Shown: piece after piece, positions 1 through 8,800 of the stretch | Numbering within the stretch: the stretch's first letter is position 1 | Layout of the letters: the number at the start of each line of letters is the position of its first letter | Source: Fimenecus sp045632525 | GTDB taxonomy: Bacteria > Bacillota > Clostridia > Oscillospirales > Acutalibacteraceae | Reading direction: 5' to 3' | DNA length: 13,045 nt | NCBI GenBank assembly: GCA_045632525.1 | Contig: JAZQWV010000012.1 | Span: 1 to 13,045, forward strand | Program-made: the position numbers and the translations under genes | The notes under the pieces: generated by a model | The model's database searches: none | What the model saw: only the letters and a program-made list of their open reading frames with translations | What the model was told of the DNA's origin: nothing

Positions 1-150
1 AATTCGTTCAAGCTTTAGCTTCGCAGGGCGATGAAATTACATTAAATCATACCTTGTTTTTCGATATGACCTGCTGACCTGCTAATAGTGTCTCCACCAT
101 TTCGCGGCAGTAATCCGTATCCCTGTGGTAGCCTTACCTACCGAATAGGT
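1..150 (-). promoter_or_regulatory. M-box (ykoK leader) Mg2+-sensing riboswitch aptamer
   Basis: Read on the minus strand from 150 to 1, this matches the M-box aptamer that folds on binding Mg2+ and usually shuts off Mg2+ transporter genes (mgtE, mgtA, corA) in Firmicutes. Conserved blocks appear in the right order: GGTAAGGCTACC, then GGATACGGATTACTGCC, GGTCAGCAGGTCAT, AAGGTATGATTTAATG and GCTAAAGCT near the 3' end. The closing P1 helix is visible, with ATTCG (plus 142-146) pairing to CGAAT (plus 2-6). The aptamer ends at the window edge, so the expression platform and the controlled gene lie off the left side. A consensus promoter sits just upstream at 164-192. The identification rests on recalled family consensus, not a covariance-model search. 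Confidence 0.9.
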
Positions 151-163
151 TTATTACCCATTT

Positions 164-192
164 ATTATCACTCTTTAAGCGGGATTTGTCAA
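164..192 (-). promoter_or_regulatory. Sigma-A promoter of the M-box leader
   Basis: On the minus strand, TTGACA (plus 187-192) and GATAAT (plus 164-169) are separated by exactly 17 bases. Transcription would begin near 157, a few bases before the aptamer P1 helix, so the transcript opens almost directly with the riboswitch. This is one of the closest-to-consensus promoters in the window, as expected for a gene set mainly by attenuation in the leader. Confidence 0.88.
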
Positions 193-331
193 TAGAAAAA
201 TTAAATAAAATGGTATTAAAAAGCAATAATTCGAGTTTGGCATTTTGCACAATGTAAAATCGTCTGCTTTGTTCAAATTTAACGAAAATCGTTTTTTGTG
301 TTCATTTTTTGTTAAAATTTGTTTTTATTCG
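193..331. other. AT-rich divergent intergenic region with small palindromes
   Basis: No gene is supported here; the stretch separates the minus-strand M-box promoter from the plus-strand symporter promoter. Two dyads could be operator sites: AACGAAAATCGTT at 281-293 (arms AACGA/TCGTT) and the looser TTTTGCACAATGTAAAA at 243-259 (half-sites TTTTnCA/TGnAAAA). The first is centred about 80 bases upstream of the expected symporter transcription start, where an activator might bind. Such dyads arise easily in AT-rich DNA. Confidence 0.35.
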
Positions 332-360
332 TTGAAGACCCGATAAAAATGTGATAGAAT
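332..360 (+). promoter_or_regulatory. Sigma-A promoter of the symporter gene
   Basis: TTGAAG (332-337) and TAGAAT (355-360) are separated by exactly 17 bases. A start site near 367 leaves a short leader of about 32 bases carrying AAGGAG (385-390) before the ATG at 399. No riboswitch or attenuator fits in that leader, so control would have to act at the promoter or upstream. Confidence 0.8.
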
Positions 361-398
361 TATGAGGTTATAATACTTATTTATAAGGAGTGCGTAAA

Positions 399-3020
399 AT
401 GAGTTTATCTCAAACCGTTAAAACCGGTGTTGACAAGGTTAAAACCTATTGGAAAACACCACCTAAAGGGCGTTATATGCCATACAAAGAAATCGCTGCT
501 TATTCTGGCGGTGGTATCGGTGCCTACATGGTTATCACATTAGGTAACGCTTGTCTTTTATCTATGGGTAACACACTTATTTCTTCAACTCTTGGTGTTG
601 GCCCAACAGATATGTATTTGCTCTATGTTATCGCTATTCTCATCAACATTCCATTCACAGGAATTCGTGCTACTATTATCGATAACACAAGAAACAAAGC
701 AGGTAAGTATCGTCCATACATAGTTACAATGGCTATACCTACTGCTATTATCTGTAACCTTATCGTTTGGTTCCCTTATGACAAATTGGGCTACCTTGTT
801 GGTGAAGGCATGATATTCGGCAGAGAAAAAGAGTATGTTGCAAAATGTGCAATAATTCTTCTTCTCAACATTGCATTGAACTTTATTTACTATTTCTTCT
901 ATGATGGATATGAAAACCTTATTCACGTTCTTTCACCTAACACACAGGAAAGAGCTGACGTTGCATCAATCAAGAGTGTTGTTTATTCATTCGCTCCAAC
1001 AGTTGTAAACCTTTTTACACCAATTATTGCTCAGAATCTCTTCCACACAAACACAACAGACATTCGTGTTTACAGATTCCTCTACCCTATTCTTGGCGTT
1101 TTAGGTATTCTTCTTTGTATTGTTGTTTATAAGCACACAGAAGAAAAAATCGTTCAGGCAAGAACTCACGTTGTAAGCATTAAGTTTACTGATGCTCTTC
1201 GTGCAGTTGCAAAGAACAAATATTTCTGGATTATCTCACTTGCAGGTTGGATTGGTTTCCTTGAATCAGCTTACGCTAACATCCTTAGCTGGCTCTACAA
1301 CTATGGCGGTGCTTGCTCAGGTAACGTTTATGGTCTTGTTGTTACACTCTATGGTAACGCATCTCTTTGGGGTATGATTGCTGCTCCATTCTGCATCAGA
1401 AAATGGGGTAAAAAAGCAGTTCTTGTTGTTACAAACCTTATGAACGTTGTTTTCATTCTTATGATGCTTCCGTTCACGCAGGAAATCAACAATCTCACAA
1501 TTTGGCTTGTAATGGGTTGTCTTTACCTCAACGCTTTGATGGGTTCATTTGCTCACATTCTTAACCCAACAATTCAGGCTGACATCCGTGACTATCAGCA
1601 GTATCAGACTGGCGAAAGAATTGACGGTATGTTCTCTGCTGTTGCTACTATCGGTACAATTATCACTCTTGGCACATCTGCTGTTCTTCCTGTTATCTAT
1701 GAAAAAGGCGGCATTACTGCAGAAATGGCAAAGAAAGTAACAGCAGACCCTAACGTTCTCAACCGTGTTCTTGGTGATGGCAAAACTGTTGGTCAAATTC
1801 TTTCAGAGCAGATGGAAGCAGGTCAGAATAACTATGTTAACCCTAACTCTGCTTTATATGATTTAGATGTTTTCCTTCCTCTTTGTCATGCTCTTATTAT
1901 CATTGCTGCTATTGGTGCATTTATGAACGTTGTTCCATATTTTTGGTATGACTTCAACGAAAGAAAACAAAAGTCAGTTATTCGTGTTCTTAAAGTTCGT
2001 GCTCTCTTTGAAGACTATGGTAATGGTATCACAAACGATGCTCAGCTTGTTGAAGCTATTGACATTATCAGAAATGCAAGAGAAATGGCAGGCAAAGAGC
2101 CAAAGGCGCTCGAAAAGACATATAAGTCAATCAAAGATAAGGTTGAGAAGAAGGTTGCTAAAAAGGCTTATAACGAAGCTCTCAACTATAACGAGGAAAT
2201 TGAAATTTCTAAGTTTGTCTGTGATGAACTTGATAAATTCTCAACTGATACTTTCAAATATCAATACAACATTCAGAAAGGTCTTTATGAATCAGGTCTT
2301 CAAGGACTTAAGCTTATGACCCTTGATGAAATTAAAGCTGAAATGGATGCTGCTAAAGCAATGCCTAAGGGTGATATTAGAAAGTTTGCAATCGACGTTG
2401 CAAGAAACAAGAAAGCTGCTTACAAGGCAATCAAAAAATTCTTTGCAAACGAAGAACTTATCAAGCCTGATTTTGCTGAACTTGAAAAAATCTTTGATGT
2501 TGAAGATGCTTGTGACGAAAAGCTCAAGGCTCTCTATCTTGAATTGAGAGATGCTAAGAAAGCAAAGGATCGCGCAAAGGTTAAAGAGCTTAAAGCAGAT
2601 ATCAAGGCTTATGAAGCAAAGAAGTCAGAAGCTCGCAAAGCTTCAAAGATTGAAATGGATAAGCACGCATATTTTGCACGTGCTGCAAAACCTTATCTTG
2701 ATGCTGAAAAGCTTATCAAACAAGAAGAAAACTACAAGCATCTTGAAGATATTGAAGCTATGTATGATGAAGCTAAGGCTCGTAAAGAACAAGCTGAAGC
2801 AGAAGCTGAAGCAAAGGCTCTTAAAGAGAAGCAAGAAGCAGAAGCTTATGCTGCTCAATTAAAGGCTGAAAAGACTGCTAAAAAAGCAGAAAAGAAAGCT
2901 GGCACTTACATGTCAGATAAGAAAAAAGTTAAAGAAATTGAAGATTATCTCTTCTTACGTAACACAGGTAAAATTACTCAAGAAGAATATAAAGAAAAAA
3001 TCAATAAACTCTTTAAATAA
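399..3020 (+). CDS. GPH-family (MelB-like) sugar:cation symporter with long cytoplasmic tail
   Basis: This 873-residue inner-membrane protein is a glycoside-pentoside-hexuronide:cation symporter of the MFS fold. Residues 1-515 carry about twelve hydrophobic segments. The family segment ADIRDYQQYQTGERIDG lies near 393-410, and GRYMPYKEIAAYSGGGIG precedes the first helix. Family members are usually about 450-520 residues. Here a further 358 residues follow, rich in Lys, Ala and Glu, with likely coiled coils near 700-760 and 785-835 and a SHOCT-like end (844-873). The tail does not look like the PTS IIA domain of LacS-type symporters. ATG 399 is preferred over GTG 390 because AAGGAG (385-390) overlaps the GTG and lies 8 bases before the ATG. 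The gene has its own promoter and terminator and converges on the galactosidase/fucosidase operon, which suggests, but does not prove, a galactoside or fucosylated oligosaccharide substrate. Confidence 0.9.
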   Translation: MSLSQTVKTGVDKVKTYWKTPPKGRYMPYKEIAAYSGGGIGAYMVITLGNACLLSMGNTLISSTLGVGPTDMYLLYVIAILINIPFTGIRATIIDNTRNKAGKYRPYIVTMAIPTAIICNLIVWFPYDKLGYLVGEGMIFGREKEYVAKCAIILLLNIALNFIYYFFYDGYENLIHVLSPNTQERADVASIKSVVYSFAPTVVNLFTPIIAQNLFHTNTTDIRVYRFLYPILGVLGILLCIVVYKHTEEKIVQARTHVVSIKFTDALRAVAKNKYFWIISLAGWIGFLESAYANILSWLYNYGGACSGNVYGLVVTLYGNASLWGMIAAPFCIRKWGKKAVLVVTNLMNVVFILMMLPFTQEINNLTIWLVMGCLYLNALMGSFAHILNPTIQADIRDYQQYQTGERIDGMFSAVATIGTIITLGTSAVLPVIYEKGGITAEMAKKVTADPNVLNRVLGDGKTVGQILSEQMEAGQNNYVNPNSALYDLDVFLPLCHALIIIAAIGAFMNVVPYFWYDFNERKQKSVIRVLKVRALFEDYGNGITNDAQLVEAIDIIRNAREMAGKEPKALEKTYKSIKDKVEKKVAKKAYNEALNYNEEIEISKFVCDELDKFSTDTFKYQYNIQKGLYESGLQGLKLMTLDEIKAEMDAAKAMPKGDIRKFAIDVARNKKAAYKAIKKFFANEELIKPDFAELEKIFDVEDACDEKLKALYLELRDAKKAKDRAKVKELKADIKAYEAKKSEARKASKIEMDKHAYFARAAKPYLDAEKLIKQEENYKHLEDIEAMYDEAKARKEQAEAEAEAKALKEKQEAEAYAAQLKAEKTAKKAEKKAGTYMSDKKKVKEIEDYLFLRNTGKITQEEYKEKINKLFK

Positions 3021-3029
3021 AACTAAAAC

Positions 3030-3057
3030 AAAAGCCGACTCGTTTGAGTCGGCTTTT
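3030..3057. terminator. Bidirectional intrinsic terminator between convergent genes
   Basis: A perfect 12-bp stem, AAAAGCCGACTC (3030-3041) with GAGTCGGCTTTT (3046-3057), closes on a four-base GTTT loop. T-rich sequence follows on both strands: TTTTT on plus, and TTTTGTTTTAG on minus. It starts 10 bases after the symporter stop and lies 11 bases beyond the fucosidase stop, so it serves both genes. Confidence 0.93.
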
Positions 3058-3067
3058 TACTTTGGAT

Positions 3068-5440
3068 TTATTTAATTTTGATTGTATAGGTTTTGCCTTT
3101 TTCAGTTTCGAATTCGGCAAAGCCTTTTTCACTTTCACAGATATTCTCGACTGTGAACTCTGACTGTACATAATAGAGCTTGCAAGTTCCACCCATATTT
3201 GATGTGATTTGTGCTTCTGTGAGTTTGCCGTTTTTCCACACAATATTTACTGTGAAATTGCCACGAGCAACAAGACCTTCAATTTTACCATTCTGCCACT
3301 TTTGTGGAAGAGCTGGTAACAAATGAATAAATCCGCAATGACTTTGCATAAGCATTTCATTGACGCCTGATGTGAAACCAAAGTTACCATCAATCTGGAA
3401 TGGTGGGTGCAAATCCCAGAAATTAGTGTAAATGCCATTTTTGAACAAGTCACCAATAACTTTCAATGTTCTATCACCATCACCAACACGAGCCCAAGTA
3501 TTGATTTTTTGTCCCATTGACCAGCCTGTGCTCTTATCGGTTCTGTCGTTCATTGACACGATTGCAGCTTTGATTATATCAGGATTCTCATACCAGTTAA
3601 CCACATTGCAAGGGAACACGCCCAAAAGATGCGACATGTGTCTGTGGTGATGCTGACCAATTTCCCCTAATTTTGTTTCGTGATACCACTCTTTGACTTG
3701 ACCGTCTTCACCAATCTCATAGGGCTTGAGTTTTGACTGAATATCAATCCATTTTTCAACCAATTCGGCATCAATACCCAATGCCTTTGCACTTTTAATT
3801 GAGTCATCATAGAGCTGCCAGAGAAGTGCTTGTTCATAGGTATTACCCATTGTTCTTGGACCATGTTCAGGTGAATAACAAGGTGCTGTTACTAATCTGC
3901 CATTATGCTCTATCATAAGCTTTCCAAAGTACTCTGCACACTCTTTAAGCATTGGATAAATGTCTGCTTCGAGTGTTTCTTTATCGAGAGTATATTCATA
4001 ATGTTCATAGCAATTATGTAAAATCCAAGGCATTGCAGCCGGTGACCATCCCCAGTCGAAACTCCAACCAGGACAAGTCCAACCGAATGGTGTGCACTGA
4101 GTATGGAACAAGAATCCGTTAGCCTCACCCTCACCACTTTTAATATTTGTATAGTATTCTGCTGTGAGTCTGCCCGGAATTACCATTGATTTGATATAAC
4201 GGATAAGTGGCTTTGCACATTCACTTAAATTACCGTTATAAATTGGCCAATAGTTCATTTGCAAGTTAACATTTGTATGGAAGTCACTGCTCCATTTAGG
4301 GTCATTGCAACAATTCCAGATGCCTTGCAAGTTAGATGGCAAAATATCAGTTTCACGGGTTGAACCAATTGCGAGATATCTACCATACTGATAAAGAAGT
4401 TGCTCTGCTGTTCTTTGTCTGTAATCGGAATTCTTTGGATATTTACGAATGAGTCGATTAGCGTCTTCACTGTCAACACCATCAAGGTCAATTGAAACAC
4501 GGTTAAAGAGTGCTTTGTAATCATTTGAATGAGTTTCAAAGAGTTTATTAAAGTTCTTTTCACTTGCACTATCAACTATATTTTTAACCCTATCTGCAAG
4601 ACTTTCTGCGCTCTCACCTGTTCTGTATGTAGGATAAGAGTCAAGATAATCAGTATCAGCAGACAAAATGATTGTGACACTTGTTGCTCCAACAATACTA
4701 TAGGTATTACCAACTGAAACTCTATCACCATCAGTTATAATTTTTGCATATAAACAATATTGCAAATCATTATCACTGAGTTTACCCGTATGAACAACAA
4801 GATTATCGTTATATTCGATATTACCGCCGTGTTCAGTTGTCAATTTATAATCAAAATTGAGTGCTCCACCTTCACGGGTAAGTCTGATTACAGCGCACTT
4901 ATCGGGATATGAAACAAAATATTCTCTTGTATCTTTAACGAGAGTTCTGTCTTTTAGTTTTGCTGTATAAGAAATGGTGCAGTTACCCTTTTCCATATCA
5001 AGAATTCGGCTGTAATCTTTGAATTTCTTAATATCACCAAAATCAAATTCAAGATTACCCCAGCACTGATAAGCGCCATAACCATCATAAATACCTACAA
5101 GTTTTTCGCAGAGTTCATGGGCTTTTTTATCGTTGCCATTTTGAAACTCTTTGCGAATGTCATAGTAATAATCATAAGGCATTTTGCCGTTTTCATCGGG
5201 TTTATTTATGTTGCCACCACAATAATCTGGACGATTTGGTGATGGCCCACCAACCCACAATGTTTTGTGGTTGAGTACCAATTTATCACTTTTAACATCA
5301 CCAATAACCGTAAGACCTAAACTACCGTTGCCAAGCGGCAAAGCTGTTTGCTCCCAGATATTTTTAAAACCTTTGTAATAAGGTCTTCTAAGTTTAAGTT
5401 TTGATGGTGGCGCTGAGAATTCAAGTTTATTTGTTTTCAT
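3068..5440 (-). CDS. GH95 family glycosidase, probable alpha-L-fucosidase
   Basis: The 790-residue protein matches GH95, inverting enzymes that mostly remove alpha-1,2-linked L-fucose; a few members act on alpha-L-galactosides. The N-terminal domain shows LPLGNGSLG and LNHKTLWVGGP. The (alpha/alpha)6-barrel part shows NLQGIW, HTNVNLQMNYWP, SPEHGP, HRHMSHL and FQIDGNFG. By motif matching to Bifidobacterium bifidum AfcA (N421, N423, E566, D766), the catalytic residues are N390, N392, E525 and D684, all present. No signal peptide is visible, so it should act in the cytoplasm, unlike AfcA, which is extracellular. ATG 5440 is chosen over GTG 5449 because AAGGTG overlaps that GTG and lies 6 bases before the ATG. 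It is the last gene of the operon, 10 bases after the acetyltransferase stop, with its ribosome site touching that stop. Activity on L-galactosides cannot be excluded. Confidence 0.92.
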   Translation of the reverse strand: MKTNKLEFSAPPSKLKLRRPYYKGFKNIWEQTALPLGNGSLGLTVIGDVKSDKLVLNHKTLWVGGPSPNRPDYCGGNINKPDENGKMPYDYYYDIRKEFQNGNDKKAHELCEKLVGIYDGYGAYQCWGNLEFDFGDIKKFKDYSRILDMEKGNCTISYTAKLKDRTLVKDTREYFVSYPDKCAVIRLTREGGALNFDYKLTTEHGGNIEYNDNLVVHTGKLSDNDLQYCLYAKIITDGDRVSVGNTYSIVGATSVTIILSADTDYLDSYPTYRTGESAESLADRVKNIVDSASEKNFNKLFETHSNDYKALFNRVSIDLDGVDSEDANRLIRKYPKNSDYRQRTAEQLLYQYGRYLAIGSTRETDILPSNLQGIWNCCNDPKWSSDFHTNVNLQMNYWPIYNGNLSECAKPLIRYIKSMVIPGRLTAEYYTNIKSGEGEANGFLFHTQCTPFGWTCPGWSFDWGWSPAAMPWILHNCYEHYEYTLDKETLEADIYPMLKECAEYFGKLMIEHNGRLVTAPCYSPEHGPRTMGNTYEQALLWQLYDDSIKSAKALGIDAELVEKWIDIQSKLKPYEIGEDGQVKEWYHETKLGEIGQHHHRHMSHLLGVFPCNVVNWYENPDIIKAAIVSMNDRTDKSTGWSMGQKINTWARVGDGDRTLKVIGDLFKNGIYTNFWDLHPPFQIDGNFGFTSGVNEMLMQSHCGFIHLLPALPQKWQNGKIEGLVARGNFTVNIVWKNGKLTEAQITSNMGGTCKLYYVQSEFTVENICESEKGFAEFETEKGKTYTIKIK

Positions 5441-5450
5441 TATCTTCACC

Positions 5451-5882
5451 TTAAAAAGTTAATTGCATATCAAAATGTGGAATATTTTCTTCTAAATATT
5501 CGGGTGTGCCCACAAGAGAAAATCCACATTTTTGGTAAAATCCAACAGCATGAGATTGTGAGCCTATAACGACTTTCTTTGCACCGTCTTCTTTGGCTTT
5601 TCGCAAAAGTTCAAGCACGATTTTTTCGCCAAGACCCAATCCCCTTTTGTCTTTTTTAACTGCTATTCTGCCAAGTTTGACTATGTCTTCACCATAAGGA
5701 ATAATTCGACCTGTTGCAACTGCTTCACCATCAAGAAAAATCACGAGATGGGGCACTTGCATATCAAAATCATCAAACTCGGCTTCTTCACATACACCTT
5801 GTTCTTTAACAAAAACATCAATTCTGATGTTTCTAAAAGAATCGTCAATTACACCTTCGGGAAACCATTTGTATTCTATCAT
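5451..5882 (-). CDS. GNAT-family N-acetyltransferase (ElaA/YjcF-like)
   Basis: The 143-residue protein has a single GNAT domain that would transfer an acetyl group from acetyl-CoA to an amine. The acetyl-CoA pyrophosphate loop RGLGLG is at 80-85, after the beta-4 segment LGRIAV; the later FYQKCGF segment is at 115-121. The early FVKEQGV with acidic residues and HL, and the ending IPHFDMQL, resemble the ElaA/YjcF branch, whose substrates are mostly unknown. ATG 5882 is chosen because AAGGGTG lies 6 bases upstream; upstream in-frame TTG 5903 has no ribosome site. Only one base separates this start from the galactosidase stop, and the fucosidase follows after 10 bases, so translation is probably coupled. 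The operon position suggests a link to glycan catabolism, perhaps acetylating an amino sugar or clearing a by-product, but nothing in the sequence names the substrate. Confidence 0.87.
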   Translation of the reverse strand: MIEYKWFPEGVIDDSFRNIRIDVFVKEQGVCEEAEFDDFDMQVPHLVIFLDGEAVATGRIIPYGEDIVKLGRIAVKKDKRGLGLGEKIVLELLRKAKEDGAKKVVIGSQSHAVGFYQKCGFSLVGTPEYLEENIPHFDMQLTF

Positions 5883-5883
5883 T

Positions 5884-8800
5884 TTATTCACCCTTGAATG
5901 CAAAACGGAATGTGAGCGTTTTGTCTGTTTTTACTTTGTATTTATCGAGAGTATCAGGTCCACAAGTATTTGTGCCTGTACCACGCATAAAGCCATCAAC
6001 ACATAAAACCGTTGTATCTGCAAACGCAAGTTCTTCTTGGTGTTTTGCGCTATGAAGTGCTTTTTGTGTATAGTTATGAGCTGAAAAACTGAATTTTGGA
6101 ACACCGAATACAGTAAATGTGTTGCCATTAGAATTCATAAGTTTCAACCACTTAACGCCACCACAGTTACCGTTATCTTGTGGCATTACATAAGGCTCGT
6201 GCATTGCTTCAACTGTTGTTTTCCAGATTCCCACATAAGCATGGTCTTTAAGGTCACAGAGATTTTCCATTTTTTCCTGTGAGCCCCTACCATAGAATTC
6301 AATAATATTAAAATCTGATGGTAATTCAGCCATCAAACCAAAACGCTGAATTTCGTTGCAACCGAAGAATGCTTTGTCAAGACTTGACTCAACTGTTACA
6401 AGACCGTCACCATAAATTGTATAAACAATATTTGCATAGAAATAGTTTTTGTGTGACTTCTTAACTGTATATGATACAGCCACAACTGCACAATATGACT
6501 TATCTGCAAAACTGAACTTTTTAAGAAGTGTTGTTGCATCGTGAAGACCTATTTTATCCCAAGGTTTCTTTTGACCATAAGAATCGTTATCAAGTGATGC
6601 TCTCACAAGGTTTGGCACAAAGCCCTTTTTATTATCTGCAGGGTTGATATTCATAAATTCATAGCCATTCTTGATATAGTGAATCATCTCGCCTGTTTTC
6701 TTATCAAAAACAACTTTACCATTATCAAATGAAACTGTAACATTATTGTTCTCTTCTGCAACTGACACATTGCCAACGCCTGTAAATTGTGGCAAGAAAT
6801 TAGCTGTGTCATTTATTGTAATTTGCTCTATTGCAATCTGTTCTTCACCATCAAAATATGCAATATTAATATGGCTATCCTGTGAAGAATCACATTCAAC
6901 GAATGGAATTTCATAAGATTTCGTCTGCATTGGTTCAATATCAAGAGTCAACTCACCTGTTTTCTTCTCGTAACCGTTAAGATTTTGAGTCCATTCAACA
7001 CGAAGATATTTTGAATTCTTGAAACGATTTGTATTTGTAAATTCAAAGACTTTTCCGCTAATATGCTTGCTTCTTACAGGACGATAAACTGCTTTGATAA
7101 CGAATGCTCCTGTATGTGGTGTTTTGTCGGGATAGAGCATACCATCGACACAGAAATTGCTGTCGTGCTTTTCTTCACCGTGGTCACCACCATAAGTATA
7201 TTGGAATTTATATTTATCATTGCCATCGTGATAAACTGCGTGGTCAGCCCATTCCCAAACACAACCACCCATAAGGTTGTCATATTTATAAATGCTATCC
7301 CAATATTCTTCAACTGCACCAGGTCCTACGCCCATTGCGTGAACATATTCACACATAAAATATGGCTTTTCAAAATATCTCTTATCCTTATGAGTTCTTG
7401 CACCATATTTTTCTACATTTTCGTGACTTGGATACATTTCTGAAATTACATCATAAGCAAATCTGTCTGTATGGATTACGCTTTCATAATGTACAGGGAT
7501 TTTTGAACCACTATTTTTAATATAATCATAGCAAGCATCCTGACAGTTATAACCCCATGCTTCATTACCCAATGACCACATTGTGATACTTGGGTGATTT
7601 CGGTCACGGCAAACCATACGGCTAACACGGTCAACATATCTACCTTCCCATTTCAAGTCATGGCTGATAGTACAGTTATCGCCCTTTGGAGCCTTAATAT
7701 CCCACGCACCGTGAGTTTCAATATCTGCTTCGTCGATGATATAGAAGCCCATAATGTCTGCAAGAGTTAATAATGTTGGGTCAGGTGGATAGTGAGACGT
7801 ACGGATTGAGTTAATGTTGAGTTTTTTCATAAGTTCTAACTCTGCTTTAATCTCTTCGCCTTTAAGAACATAGCCATGATACATATTTGTATCGTGGTGA
7901 TTTACACCCTTGAACTTAATTGGTTTATTGTTGAAATAGAACACATTGCCTTTAATTTCAATATTTTTGAAACCTGTAATGTTCTTAACATAAGTTTTAT
8001 TGCCTTTTGCATCTTCAAAGGTGATGTAAAGCTCATAGGTATATGGCTCTTCTGCATTCCATTCTTTTACCTCGAGATTTGAGAATGTGATGCTCTCTTT
8101 TGCTCTTGCGTCTGCAGTTTCTCTTGCGATAAGAGTTTCACCATCAAAGAGCTCTGCGCTGATTGAACAGTTTTCTTTATCACCTTTAATTCTGAATGAA
8201 ACTGTTAAATCATAAATATTGCCTTTTTTCTCTGTATCAACTTTGAAATCATAGAGATATGTTTTATCAAGTTCGGTCAAAAGAACATCACGGAAAATGC
8301 CGTTTTCACGGAACATATCCTGACATTCGAGATATGTACCTGTTGACCATTTTGAAACTGATGCAACAATTTCGTTTTCACCTTCGTGAAGATATTTTGT
8401 AATATTAAATTCGGCAGAGTTGTGAGCACCTTCGCTGTAACCCACGAAGTCACCGTTGATATATAAATCAAGTGATGAGATTACGCCCATAAATGTAAGA
8501 ATATACACTTTATCGAGATTATCGATATTGATGAATTTTCTGTAAATACCCATTGGAACATCCTGTGGCATATCAGGATAGAGTTTGGCGTCAATTTCAT
8601 AACGAGTATTAAGATAACAAGGCTCACGATAACCTGTTCTTTGCCAAGTAGATGGCACAGTCACCTTGTCAAATTGAACTCTCTCTGTATAAAACTCATT
8701 TGGAATGAGCATATCTTTCTCATAGTATTTGAAATCCCACTCGCCATTGAGAATATGCACCATATCACTATTATAGCGCTCTGTGAGAACATCTTGCTTC

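Noticed and set aside
281..297. Intrinsic terminator (AACGA/TCGTT stem then T's)
   Set aside because: The stem is only five pairs and AT-rich with a three-base loop, and no gene ends upstream.
1930..2862. Successive plus-strand frames of 74-129 codons offset from the symporter
   Set aside because: These are rich in Lys, Leu, Ser and Arg as expected from out-of-frame reading of the charged tail; the main frame is unbroken, so this is not a frameshift.
1944..3020. PTS EIIA domain fused to the symporter, as in LacS
   Set aside because: The tail is Lys/Ala/Glu-rich and coiled-coil-like, with no IIA-type phosphorylatable His motif that I can recognise.
7063..7443. Open frame of 126 codons on the plus strand
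   Set aside because: It is antisense to the galactosidase barrel, including the nucleophile codon; its residue makeup looks like a shadow frame.
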